Positions 17,834 through 25,563 of a stretch of 64,000 bases of DNA are shown here, piece by piece. The notes beneath the pieces are model-generated. The model was given only the letters and a program-made list of their open reading frames with translations, made no database searches and was not told the origin of the DNA. The position numbers were made by a program, and so were the translations under genes. The first letter of the stretch is position 1. Each line of letters begins with the position of its first letter. Source of the stretch: Hyphomicrobiales bacterium. Its GTDB lineage: Bacteria; Pseudomonadota; Alphaproteobacteria; Rhizobiales; Devosiaceae. The DNA lies in assembly GCA_004144345.1 (NCBI GenBank), contig SEEL01000018.1, positions 1-64,000 of the forward strand. The letters are read 5' to 3'.

Positions 17834-19129
17834 CTACTTGCCGATGCAGAAACTGGCGAACAGCCGGTCCAGCACCTGCTCGGTATCGATTCGCCCGAGC
17901 AGCCGTTCGAGCGCCAGCGACGCCTGACGCAGATGCTCCGCGGCAATCTCGTCGGTCGCCCCTTCGTCAAGGAACGAGTCGATTGCCGTCTGGGCCGATT
18001 GCAGCGCCACGAGGTCACGCTCACGGCTGACCAGCGCCGGTTGACCGGCCCCCACCGCGTCCTCGGCAAAGATCGTCAGAGCTGACAGCAATTGCGGAAT
18101 GCCGATGCCATCCCTGGCCGACAGCGCATATTCGGCCGGCACGGGGGCGATGTCTGCCTTGGTGCCGACGGTCCAGAGCGGCGGGCCTTGCGGCGGCTCA
18201 AGCGGCTCGACATCCGGCGCCACCAACCAGAGCACCAGATCGGCGCGGGCAATTTCGGCCTCGGCGCGACGGATTCCCTCCGCCTCCGCCCGGCTTTCGG
18301 TGCTCCGCAGCCCGGCCATGTCGACGAGGACCACCAGCCGGCCGCCGAGATCGAGCTGCACCTCGCGCACATCGCGGGTGGTGCCGGGTTCGTCGCTGAC
18401 GATCGCGAGGTCCGATCGGGCCAGCGCGTTGAGCAGCGAGGATTTGCCGGCATTGGGCGGACCGGCCAGCGCCACGCGCAGGCCTTCGCGCACGATCCGG
18501 CCGCGGGCGACGGAATCGGCGGCCTCGCGCAACTCGCCGGCCAGATCGCGAACCGCCTGAATCACGTTATGTGGCAACTCGTCCGAGACGTCGCCCTCAT
18601 CGGAGAAGTCGAGCCGGGCTTCCACCTCGGCCCGCGCATCGAGCAGCATCTCGCGCCAGCGGCCGATCTTGTCGGAGAGACCGCCGGCCAACCGGGCCAC
18701 CGCCTGCTGGCGCTGGGTCTCGGTTTCGGCATCGATCAAGTCACCCAGTCCTTCGACTTCGGTGAGATCGAGCCGGCCATTGAGAAAAGCGCGGCGGGTG
18801 AATTCTCCCGCTTCCGCCAGCCGCACGCCCGGCATCGCCGCCATGCCGCGGAGCAGGGCGCGGACCACGGCGGGCGAGCCGTGGACCTGGAGCTCTGCCG
18901 TGTCCTCGCCGGTAAAACTCTGCGGCCCTGGCATCCAGGCGATGAGGCCGGAATCGATGATCTCGCCGTTGAGCCGGATTTCCCGCAGCGCCAGGTGTCG
19001 GGGCGCGGGGCGATCGATCGAGAGATGGGTGAGGACGGCAGCCGTCGCCGGACCGCTGAGCCGGATGATCGCCACGCCTGAGGGCAGGGCGCCGGAGGAG
19101 AGAGCGATGATGGTGTCGGAGTCGGTCAT
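17834..19129 (-). CDS. mnmE: tRNA modification GTPase MnmE (TrmE)
   Basis: K-dependent GTPase that works with MnmG on wobble uridines. The start is ATG 19129 (431 residues); the track frame begins inside an upstream repeat. The N-terminal THF-binding domain is followed by a helical domain and an inserted G domain: G1 GPPNAGKS (223-230), G2 GTTRD, G3 DMAGLR (family norm is DTAG) and G4 TKAD (normally NKxD). The protein ends in the catalytic CIGK. The G3/G4 substitutions are mild but worth noting. It is followed by mnmG 67 bases downstream. Confidence 0.95.
   Translation of the reverse strand: MTDSDTIIALSSGALPSGVAIIRLSGPATAAVLTHLSIDRPAPRHLALREIRLNGEIIDSGLIAWMPGPQSFTGEDTAELQVHGSPAVVRALLRGMAAMPGVRLAEAGEFTRRAFLNGRLDLTEVEGLGDLIDAETETQRQQAVARLAGGLSDKIGRWREMLLDARAEVEARLDFSDEGDVSDELPHNVIQAVRDLAGELREAADSVARGRIVREGLRVALAGPPNAGKSSLLNALARSDLAIVSDEPGTTRDVREVQLDLGGRLVVLVDMAGLRSTESRAEAEGIRRAEAEIARADLVLWLVAPDVEPLEPPQGPPLWTVGTKADIAPVPAEYALSARDGIGIPQLLSALTIFAEDAVGAGQPALVSRERDLVALQSAQTAIDSFLDEGATDEIAAEHLRQASLALERLLGRIDTEQVLDRLFASFCIGK
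18559..18570 (+). repeat. GAMTCNNGTTAT motif, copy 5
   Basis: GAATCACGTTAT in mnmE, read CCA CAT AAC GTG ATT on the coding strand. This part of MnmE is a variable helical region, so protein constraint is a weak explanation. Confidence 0.55.
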
Positions 19130-19153
19130 GATGCGGATACCGCAGTCGGCGTT

Positions 19154-19290
19154 CCTCTCCCGCTTGCGGGGGAGGGGGACCAAGCGAAGCTTGGTGGAGG
19201 GGGGTGCCCAGCACACCAGTGCAACTGGCGCCCCCCTTCCGTCGCCTTCGGCGCCACCTTCCCCCGCAAGCGGGAGAAGGCACCGACTGC
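19154..19290. repeat. Interspersed GC-rich palindromic repeat pair between mnmE and rho
   Basis: Two facing units: CTCTCCCGCTTGCGGGGGAG plus the hairpin ACCAAGCGAAGCTTGGT at the left, and CCGTCGCCTTCGGCGCC with CCCCCGCAAGCGGGAGAAGG at the right. The arms are inverted copies, so transcripts from either strand could fold into a long cruciform. The same family recurs near 1, 50467, 58614 and 61936-62247. This stretch explains the spurious upstream extension of the mnmE frame. Confidence 0.7.
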
Positions 19291-19316
19291 CGAAGCCGGC
19301 GGACGGGACGGCACTG

Positions 19317-20582
19317 TTAGGTGTTCATCGAGTCGAAGAAATCGGAATTCGTCTTGGTCTGCCGCAGCTTATCCATGAGGAATTCCATGGCGTCGACCGT
19401 GCCCATCGGGTTGAGGATGCGGCGGAGGACGTACATTTTGCGCAGGATGTCGCTCTCAACCAGCAGCTCTTCCTTGCGGGTGCCGGACTTGGTGACGTCC
19501 ATGGCCGGGAAGATGCGCTTGTCCGAAACCTTGCGGTCGAGGACGATTTCGCTGTTACCCGTGCCCTTGAACTCTTCGAAGATCACTTCGTCCATGCGCG
19601 AGCCGGTGTCGATCAGCGCGGTCGAGATGATGGTCAGCGAGCCGCCATCCTCGATATTGCGGGCGGCGCCGAAGAACCGCTTCGGGCGCTGCAGCGCGTT
19701 GGCGTCCACACCACCGGTCAGCACCTTGCCCGAGCTCGGCACCACCGTGTTGTAGGCGCGGCCGAGGCGGGTGATCGAATCGAGGAGGATCACCACGTCG
19801 CGCTTGTGTTCGACGAGACGCTTGGCCTTCTCGATCACCATTTCGGCGACCTGGACGTGGCGGCTGGCCGGCTCGTCGAAAGTCGAGGAAATGACCTCGC
19901 CCTTCACCGAGCGCTGCATGTCGGTGACTTCCTCGGGGCGCTCGTCGATGAGCAGCACGATGAGGTAGCACTCGGGGTGGTTGACGGCGATCGACTGCGC
20001 AATGTTCTGCAGCAGCACGGTTTTACCGGTACGCGGCGGGGCAACGATCAGGGCGCGCTGGCCCTTGCCGATCGGCGCCACCAGATCCATCACGCGGGCC
20101 GATTTGTCCTTCACGGTCGGATCGGGCAGTTCGAGTTTCAGCCGCTCATCGGGATAGAGCGGGGTGAGGTTGTCGAAATTGACCTTGTGGCGGATCTTCT
20201 CGGGATCCTCGAAATTGATCGTCGCCACCTTCAGCAGCGCGAAATAGCGCTCGCCTTCCTTGGGAGAGCGGATTTCGCCCTCAACCGTATCGCCCGTGCG
20301 GAGCGAGAAGCGGCGGATCTGGCTGGGGGAGACGTAGATGTCGTCCGGGCCGGGGAGGTAGTTCGCGTCAGGGGAACGGAGGAAACCGAAGCCGTCGGGC
20401 AGGACTTCCACCACGCCTTCGCCAACGATCTCGATCTCGCGCGCCGCCAGCTCCTTGAGGATGGCGAACATCAGTTCCTGCTTGCGCATGGTCGACGCGT
20501 TCTCGACCTCGTACTGCTCGGCAAAGGTGAGCAGGTCGGCGGGAGATTTGGCCTTGAGCTCGCTGAGCTTCATAGTTTCCAT
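19317..20582 (-). CDS. rho: Transcription termination factor Rho
   Basis: Hexameric RNA helicase that ends untranslated transcripts; 421 residues from ATG 20582. That start gives [14 protein letters not shown], the usual alphaproteobacterial beginning; a second ATG nine bases on is an alternative. The N-terminal cold-shock domain (about 48-125, with [10 protein letters not shown]) binds RNA, and the ATPase has Walker A PPRTGKT (182-188), then [13 protein letters not shown] and [11 protein letters not shown] 200-base leader upstream holds a parS-like site. No Rho autoregulatory hairpin is obvious. Confidence 0.97.
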   Translation of the reverse strand: METMKLSELKAKSPADLLTFAEQYEVENASTMRKQELMFAILKELAAREIEIVGEGVVEVLPDGFGFLRSPDANYLPGPDDIYVSPSQIRRFSLRTGDTVEGEIRSPKEGERYFALLKVATINFEDPEKIRHKVNFDNLTPLYPDERLKLELPDPTVKDKSARVMDLVAPIGKGQRALIVAPPRTGKTVLLQNIAQSIAVNHPECYLIVLLIDERPEEVTDMQRSVKGEVISSTFDEPASRHVQVAEMVIEKAKRLVEHKRDVVILLDSITRLGRAYNTVVPSSGKVLTGGVDANALQRPKRFFGAARNIEDGGSLTIISTALIDTGSRMDEVIFEEFKGTGNSEIVLDRKVSDKRIFPAMDVTKSGTRKEELLVESDILRKMYVLRRILNPMGTVDAMEFLMDKLRQTKTNSDFFDSMNT

Positions 20583-20731
20583 AAGGTGGTGACCCTGGGG
20601 GAATCGTAATTTTGGGAGGGGATGCACCGCGCTTTGCGCCGGGCGGCGCGCGCTTTGGTGGTGCGATCGCAGTGAGATAGCTTGAAGCGCGGTCGCATTC
20701 AAGGGGCGTCGAACGCCCGGCCGTGATTCAT

Positions 20732-20747
20732 GGATTCACGTGAAACG
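20732..20747. promoter_or_regulatory. parS-like site (3 mismatches)
   Basis: GGATTCACGTGAAACG, in the gap between hemJ and rho. It is the same 16-mer as the site at the aroE start, and identity extends to TGGATTCACGTGAAACGCG. Confidence 0.65.
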
Positions 20748-20783
20748 CGACGCGCGCCGCCAGTAGGGGACTGATCGCCCGGC

Positions 20784-21215
20784 TCAGAACGGCCGGACGA
20801 TCACCATCACGACGATGATAATGGCGAGCACGAAGGGCAGCTCGTTGATCATCCGAAAGAAGGTATGGGGCCGGGTATTCCCGTCGGCCGCGAAATCCTT
20901 GAGCAGCCGGCCGAAGAAACCGTGGACCCCCGACAGCGCCAGCACCGATCCGACCTTGATCCACGACCAGGCCATGCTCCAGTCGAAGGCGCCCTGCCAC
21001 AGCATGATGAGGCCGAAGAGCCACGTGGCGATCATCGCCGGCGTGGTGATGCCGCGGTACAGCCGGCGTTCCATCACCTTGAACGTTTCGGATTTCTCCG
21101 AACCGACCGGGGCCTCGGCGTGATAAACGAACAGCCGCGGCAGGTACATCATGCCCGACATCCAGGCGAGCACGCTGATCACATGCAGCGCCTTGACCCA
21201 GCTGTACCAATCCAT
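20784..21215 (-). CDS. hemJ: Protoporphyrinogen IX oxidase HemJ
   Basis: Small integral membrane protein (143 residues, four helices) that oxidises protoporphyrinogen IX in heme synthesis. The N-terminal KALHVISVLAWMSGMMYLPRLFVYHAE carries the conserved His and the YLPRLFVYH signature; GVHGFFGRLLKDFA is the other family block. Its start codon overlaps the hemE stop by one base (TGATG), so the two heme genes are coupled. Confidence 0.92.
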   Translation of the reverse strand: MDWYSWVKALHVISVLAWMSGMMYLPRLFVYHAEAPVGSEKSETFKVMERRLYRGITTPAMIATWLFGLIMLWQGAFDWSMAWSWIKVGSVLALSGVHGFFGRLLKDFAADGNTRPHTFFRMINELPFVLAIIIVVMVIVRPF

Positions 21216-22249
21216 CAGCGACCCCTTTTGACGATTTCGACCAGCCGCTCGACATGGGCGATCGGCGTCTGCGGCACGATGCCGTGGCCCAGATTGAAGA
21301 TATGCGGCCGGCCCGCAAAGCCGGCAATGATGGCTTCCACCCGCGCTTCCATCTGCTCGCCGCCGGCAATGAGCCGCAGCGGATCGAGATTGCCCTGGAC
21401 GGGGAGGGCGGCCGGCAGCGCCTTGTCGATGGCGGCGACCGGGGTCATGTAGTCGAGGCCGAGCGCATTGACGCCGGTCTTTTCCGCATAAACCGGCAGC
21501 ATCGCCGCCGCGCCGCGCGGAAAGCCGATGATCGGGGCGCCGGGGATTTCGCGCCGCACCGCCTCGACGATCCGCCGGTTCGGCTCGATCACATAGGCGG
21601 CAAACTGCTCCTCATCGAGATTGAGCGCCCAGCTCTCGAACAGCTGCACCACATCGGCGCCGGCCCGGAACTGCGCCACGAGATAAGCAGTCGACGCCTC
21701 GACCAGCATGTCGATCAGCCGGGCAAAGGCCTCCGGCTGGGTCAGGGCGAAAACCCGCGCCACCGCCTGGTCGGGCGAGCCGCTGCCATTGATCATGTAG
21801 GTCGCGACCGTCCAGGGCGACCCGCAAAAGCCGATCATCGTCTTGTCGGGGGCGAGCTCCGCCGTTACCCGGCGCAGCGTTTCGAGGACCGGGGCGAGAT
21901 GGTCGAGCACGGCATCCGGCTTCAACTTCCCCAGCCCTTCCGGCGTGATCGGCTCGAGCAGGGGACCTTCCCCCACCTCGAAGCGAACCTTCTGGCCGAG
22001 CGCATCGGGGATCACGAGAATGTCCGAGAACAGGATCGCGGCATCGAGATCGAACCGGCGCAGCGGCTGCAGCGTTACTTCCGCAGCATATTCGGGCGTG
22101 TAGCAGAGCTCGAGGAAGCCGCCGACCTTTTCGCGCACGGCGCGATATTCGGGCAGATAGCGGCCGGCCTGCCGCATGATCCAGAGCGGTGGCCGTTCCT
22201 GGCGTTCACCCATTACGGTCTTCAGCAGTGGTTTGCTCACCGGGCTCAC
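21215..22249 (-). CDS. hemE: Uroporphyrinogen decarboxylase
   Basis: Cytosolic enzyme that removes four acetate carboxyls to give coproporphyrinogen III. The 344-residue protein has both family signatures: PPLWIMRQAGRYLPEYR near the N-terminus and IGFCGSPWTVATYM in the middle, plus GNLDPLRLIAGGE. The start is GTG 22249 with GAGG ten bases before. It is the last gene before the putative origin and is read away from it; hemE beside oriC is also the arrangement in Caulobacter. Confidence 0.96.
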   Translation of the reverse strand: MSPVSKPLLKTVMGERQERPPLWIMRQAGRYLPEYRAVREKVGGFLELCYTPEYAAEVTLQPLRRFDLDAAILFSDILVIPDALGQKVRFEVGEGPLLEPITPEGLGKLKPDAVLDHLAPVLETLRRVTAELAPDKTMIGFCGSPWTVATYMINGSGSPDQAVARVFALTQPEAFARLIDMLVEASTAYLVAQFRAGADVVQLFESWALNLDEEQFAAYVIEPNRRIVEAVRREIPGAPIIGFPRGAAAMLPVYAEKTGVNALGLDYMTPVAAIDKALPAALPVQGNLDPLRLIAGGEQMEARVEAIIAGFAGRPHIFNLGHGIVPQTPIAHVERLVEIVKRGR

Positions 22250-22427
22250 AGTCGCGCCTCTAAGAAAGAGATAGATTCTTTTATCATCAGTATCATAGCG
22301 GTGTTTTGCAGGAATTCATGGCGGCGACCAGCCGGAACGCATCCTGCGGGCCCGCGCGAAGAGTCGCATCCGCAAGCTGGGGACGGGCTTCTGTGAATCC
22401 GGGAGAAGAGGCCGGGACTCGCCTGCG

Positions 22428-22442
22428 TTAACGGGTCGTTAA
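22428..22442. promoter_or_regulatory. CtrA-type box 1 in oriC
   Basis: TTAA-CGGGTCG-TTAA, an exact match to TTAA-N7-TTAA. In Caulobacter, CtrA bound at such sites in the origin blocks initiation in swarmer cells. Confidence 0.7.
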
Positions 22443-22499
22443 CCATTTCAGCCCGGCCGCTGCCCTTGGGGACAAGATGTGGACATCCGGCCACCGCTG

Positions 22500-22511
22500 G
22501 AATCACGTTAT
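22500..22511 (+). repeat. GAMTCNNGTTAT motif, copy 6
   Basis: GAATCACGTTAT inside the putative origin, the only non-coding copy. Its TTATCCCCG tail is also a 7-of-9 DnaA-box match. Confidence 0.6.
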
Positions 22512-22525
22512 CCCCGTTCCGGGTC

Positions 22526-22540
22526 TTAACCTTTCATTAA
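22526..22540. promoter_or_regulatory. CtrA-type box 2 in oriC
   Basis: TTAA-CCTTTCA-TTAA, an exact consensus match, 98 bases after box 1. Confidence 0.7.
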
Positions 22541-22582
22541 CCGCTCGGCTGAACGGAGTGGGGACGCCTGGACGGGCCAGCG

Positions 22583-22597
22583 TTAGCAACTCGTTAA
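22583..22597. promoter_or_regulatory. CtrA-type box 3 in oriC
   Basis: TTAG-CAACTCG-TTAA, one mismatch, 57 bases after box 2. Confidence 0.6.
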
Positions 22598-22722
22598 CCC
22601 TGCGGTCGGCGGCCGGATACCCACAGCCCGAACCGCGGGTCTGGGATGACTCTGTGGATTGGCGTCGGCGACCGGCGGCCTCGACAGAATCGCCGCCCCG
22701 GCAAAGTGAGGGATTGCAGGCC

Positions 22723-22752
22723 GGACTCGAAACTGCGAGTCGAGTCGAGTCC
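22723..22752. repeat. GANTC cluster and inverted repeat in oriC
   Basis: GGACTCG, then eight bases, then CGAGTCGAGTCGAGTCC: three direct GAGTC units at 5-base steps facing a GACTC. The segment is both a hairpin and four CcrM sites in 28 bases, which would make its methylation state a sharp marker of fork passage. Confidence 0.6.
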
Positions 22753-22777
22753 AATCAAGGGAAGCGGCCGCGGCCGT

Positions 22778-22793
22778 GGATTCACGTGAAACG
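22778..22793. promoter_or_regulatory. parS-like site containing the aroE start codon
   Basis: GGATTCACGTGAAACG. The GTG of the CACGTG core (22786-22788) is the only plausible start of aroE, and the site also includes a GATTC methylation target. Confidence 0.65.
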
Positions 22794-23607
22794 CGCTTTC
22801 GTCATCGGCCATCCGATCAACCATTCCCGCTCGCCGCTGATCCACGGCCATTGGCTCAAGAGTCACCGTATCGACGGCTCCTATGAAGCGATCGATGTGG
22901 CGCCCGCCGACCTGCCGGATTTCTTCGAGCGGGTGCGGTCGGGCGAGTTCGCCGGCGGCAATGTCACCATCCCGCACAAGGAAGCCGTGTTCGCCCTGGC
23001 CGATGAGCGCGACCCGCTGGCCGAAACGATCGGCGCCGCCAATACGCTGGTGCACCGGCCGGACGGGGTGTTTGCCTTCAACACCGACTATCTCGGCTTC
23101 CTCGGCAATCTCGACCAGAATGTCCCGGGGTGGGACAAGGGTGTTAACGAAGTGGTGGTGCTGGGGGCAGGGGGATCGGCCCGCGCCATCCTCGTGGCGC
23201 TCAAATCGCGCGCCATCCCGACCATCCATCTTCTCAATCGCACGCTTCAGAATGCCGAGGATCTGGCCATCGATATTGGTGGGCCGATCCGGGCAGGGGG
23301 GCTGGGCGATTTCGCCAGCGTCGCGCCCGGCGCCGGGCTGGTGGTCAATTGCTCGTCGGTCGGCATGCATGGCAGCCGCTTCGACAGCGTCGATCTGAAC
23401 CTCCTGCCGAAATCGGCCGTCGTCACCGACATTGTCTATGTGCCGCTCGAAACCCCGCTCCTCGCCGATGCCCGCGCCGCCGGCCTGCGCACCGTCGATG
23501 GCCTCGGCATGCTGCTGCATCAGGCGGTGCCCGGTTTCGAGGCCTGGTTCGGCGTCCGGCCGGAGGTGACGCCGGAACTGCGCCGTCTCGTGGAAGCGAC
23601 ACTCTGA
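22786..23607 (+). CDS. aroE: Shikimate dehydrogenase
   Basis: NADPH-dependent reduction of 3-dehydroshikimate in aromatic amino-acid synthesis. The product has 273 residues. NHSRSP (S14, S16) binds shikimate; NVTIPHKE holds catalytic K65; GAANTL and FNTD (N86, D101) complete the site; VVVLGAGGSARAI is the NADP fold. The GTG at 22786 lies within a parS-like site and gives the exact family start VKRAFVIGHPINHS; the frame upstream has no reasonable start and runs through the origin. No ribosome site is obvious beyond AAGG about 20 bases upstream. It overlaps coaE by one base. Confidence 0.95.
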   Translation: MKRAFVIGHPINHSRSPLIHGHWLKSHRIDGSYEAIDVAPADLPDFFERVRSGEFAGGNVTIPHKEAVFALADERDPLAETIGAANTLVHRPDGVFAFNTDYLGFLGNLDQNVPGWDKGVNEVVVLGAGGSARAILVALKSRAIPTIHLLNRTLQNAEDLAIDIGGPIRAGGLGDFASVAPGAGLVVNCSSVGMHGSRFDSVDLNLLPKSAVVTDIVYVPLETPLLADARAAGLRTVDGLGMLLHQAVPGFEAWFGVRPEVTPELRRLVEATL

Positions 23608-24218
23608 TGTGGAAGCTCGGCCTCACCGGTTCGATCGCCTCGGGCAAGTCGACCGCCCTCGCAGCTTTTGCCGAACTGGGCGTGCCGGTGTTCTCGTCCG
23701 ACGAAGCGGTGCACGAGCTCTACCAGGGCGAGGCCGTGCCAGTGGTCGAACAGCTTTTCCCCGGAGTTACCAAGGACGGCGCCATCGACCGGGTCGAGCT
23801 TTCAAAGCGCGTGCTCGGCCATCCCGAAAAGCTCAAAGCCCTTGAATCCGCGGTGCATCCGCTGGTGCGCGCCCGCATTGCCAAATTCCTTGCCGACGCA
23901 GAATCCACCGGCGCGGCGCTGGCCATTGTGGATATCCCGCTGCTGTTCGAGGGCGGCCATGATTACGGGCTCGACCGCGTCGCGGTGACCATCGCCGAGG
24001 ACGAAACCATCCGGAAGCGGGCGCTGGCCCGGCCGGGCATGAGTGTGGATAAGCTGGACGCCATCCTTGCCCGGCAGATGCCGCAAGCCGAAAAACGGAA
24101 GCGCGCCGATTATCTGCTCTATACCGAGCGTTCGGTGGCGGCGACGAAAGCCGCCGTCAAAGCCCTGGTCGAGGCGCTGCGCGCCGCCCCTCAAGGACTG
24201 CCCAAAGGATCACAATGA
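23607..24218 (+). CDS. coaE: Dephospho-CoA kinase
   Basis: Last step of coenzyme A synthesis. P-loop kinase of 203 residues with LTGSIASGKST at about 6-16, the CoA-site motif FSSDEAVHELY and DIPLLFEGG. Start ATG 23607 overlaps the aroE stop (TGATG); its own stop overlaps dnaQ (ATGA), so aroE-coaE-dnaQ is one coupled operon reading out of the origin. Confidence 0.95.
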   Translation: MWKLGLTGSIASGKSTALAAFAELGVPVFSSDEAVHELYQGEAVPVVEQLFPGVTKDGAIDRVELSKRVLGHPEKLKALESAVHPLVRARIAKFLADAESTGAALAIVDIPLLFEGGHDYGLDRVAVTIAEDETIRKRALARPGMSVDKLDAILARQMPQAEKRKRADYLLYTERSVAATKAAVKALVEALRAAPQGLPKGSQ

Positions 24219-24925
24219 CCCGCGAGATCGTCTTCGATACCGAAACCACCGGCCTCAATCCGCTGGGTGGCGACCGGGTGGTCGAGATCGGCGCGGTCGA
24301 ACTGATCAACCACATCCCGACCGGGCGGCACTTCCACCAATACGTCAATCCCGAGCGCGACGTGCCGGTCGAGGCGTTCCGTGTGCACGGGCTCAGCGAA
24401 GACTTCCTGCGCGACAAGCCGCGCTTTGCCGAAGTCGCCGACGAAATGCTGGCCTTCTTTGGCGACGCGGTGCTGATCGCCCACAACGCCCCGTTCGACA
24501 TGCAGTTTCTGAATTTCGAGCTGGAGAAGTCGCGCCGCCGCCCGATCGCCAACACCGTCAAGGACACGGTGGTGATCGCCCGCGAGAAGCACCCCGGCGC
24601 CCGCGTCAGCCTCGACGCGCTCTGCAAGCATTACGGCATCGACAATTCGAAGCGCACGCTGCACGGCGCCTTGCTCGACAGCGAGATCCTCGCCGACGTC
24701 TATCTCGAGCTGATCGGCGGCCGCCAGGTCGCCCTGGCGCTGGTCGAGGAAGTCCGCATCAGCGCCGCCGGCGCCGCGCCCGTCATCTACAATGCGCCCC
24801 GGCGCCCCGCGCCGCTGCCGTCGCGTCTCGACGACCAGCAGCTCGCCGCCCATCTGGGCCTGATCCGCACCATGGGCGAAGCCGCGCTCTGGGGCTATTA
24901 CCGCGACGAAGAAGCGGCGGCCTGA
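24215..24925 (+). CDS. dnaQ: DNA polymerase III epsilon subunit
   Basis: Proofreading 3-prime to 5-prime exonuclease of the replicase; 236 residues. DEDDh active site: FDTETTGLNP (D8, E10), HNAPFDMQFLNFEL and the later HGALLDSEILADVY with His and Asp. The C-terminal tail beyond about 180 is the alpha-subunit tether. Third gene of the aroE-coaE-dnaQ operon. Confidence 0.95.
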   Translation: MTREIVFDTETTGLNPLGGDRVVEIGAVELINHIPTGRHFHQYVNPERDVPVEAFRVHGLSEDFLRDKPRFAEVADEMLAFFGDAVLIAHNAPFDMQFLNFELEKSRRRPIANTVKDTVVIAREKHPGARVSLDALCKHYGIDNSKRTLHGALLDSEILADVYLELIGGRQVALALVEEVRISAAGAAPVIYNAPRRPAPLPSRLDDQQLAAHLGLIRTMGEAALWGYYRDEEAAA

Positions 24926-24943
24926 GCCACGCGGCAAACGAAA

Positions 24944-24963
24944 ACGGCGCCCGAAGGCGCCGT
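24944..24963 (-). terminator. Intrinsic terminator of secB
   Basis: Perfect 8-bp stem ACGGCGCC/GGCGCCGT with a 4-base loop. Read on the minus strand it is followed by TTTTCGTTT, so it ends secB transcription; it also lies just past the convergent dnaQ stop. Confidence 0.85.
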
Positions 24964-24991
24964 CCAATTCCTGCTACCGGAGCTCGAAAGC

Positions 24992-25501
24992 TCAGTTGAC
25001 CTGCGGCGGCACGTCAGCCGGAGCGGCCTGCTGGGCCTGCATCTGGCGCAGCTTCTGCATGTAGATCGCGTTGAAATCGACCGGCTCCATCATCAGCGGC
25101 GGGAAGCCGCCCTGCTGGGTGACGGAGGCGAGCACCTGGCGCGCGAACGGGAATATCAGCCGCGGGCATTCGATGAACAGCAGCGGGGCGAGGTTGTTTT
25201 CCGGGATGTTCTTCATCCGGAACACGCCGCCATAGATCAGCTCGACATTGAACAGCACGTTCTTCTCGCGCTCGGCCTTGGCGTTGAGCGAGATTTCGAC
25301 GGCGTAGATGTCGTCCGACTGCTTCTTGACGTCGGTATTGATGCCGACATTGAACTGCGGGTTCGGGCCACCGAGCATGATCGAGCCGGGCGCGCCCGGA
25401 TTCTCGAAGCTCAGATCGCGGATGTACTGGCCGATGAGATTGAAGCTCGGCGCGGGCTGCGCATTGGCGGGGTTCGCACCAGCGGCGGTTTCGTCGGCCA
25501 T
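24992..25501 (-). CDS. secB: Protein-export chaperone SecB
   Basis: Tetrameric cytosolic chaperone that keeps preproteins unfolded and hands them to SecA. The 169-residue protein starts at ATG 25501; the track start is an upstream TTG with less support. Conserved blocks: GQYIRDLSFENPGAP, NAKAEREKNVLFNVELIYGGVFRM and the helical ECPRLIFPFARQVLASVTQQGGFPPLMMEPVDF. A single-gene unit with its own terminator. Confidence 0.96.
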   Translation of the reverse strand: MADETAAGANPANAQPAPSFNLIGQYIRDLSFENPGAPGSIMLGGPNPQFNVGINTDVKKQSDDIYAVEISLNAKAEREKNVLFNVELIYGGVFRMKNIPENNLAPLLFIECPRLIFPFARQVLASVTQQGGFPPLMMEPVDFNAIYMQKLRQMQAQQAAPADVPPQVN

Positions 25502-25563
25502 TTCCTGAATATCCTTCAATAAGGGCGGGGCGGGACTAGCAGGTTTGGCTTTTGCTCACAAGC

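Larger units (their letters stand above)
22250..22785. other. Putative chromosomal replication origin (oriC)
   Basis: A 536-base intergenic stretch from which genes on both sides read outward (hemE block to the left, aroE-coaE-dnaQ to the right). It holds a 60-base segment of about 67 percent A+T (22261-22320), three CtrA-type boxes, at least five 7-of-9 matches to the DnaA box TTATNCACA (22392, 22479, 22508, 22617, 22653), eleven GANTC methylation sites and a parS-like site at its right edge. The hemE-oriC position mirrors Caulobacter. No exact DnaA box was found, which is the main weakness; unwinding and initiation activity are inferred. Confidence 0.75.

Noticed and set aside
24944-24963. 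Bidirectional terminator for dnaQ
   Set aside because: Only the minus-strand reading has a clear U-tract; it is listed as the secB terminator instead.
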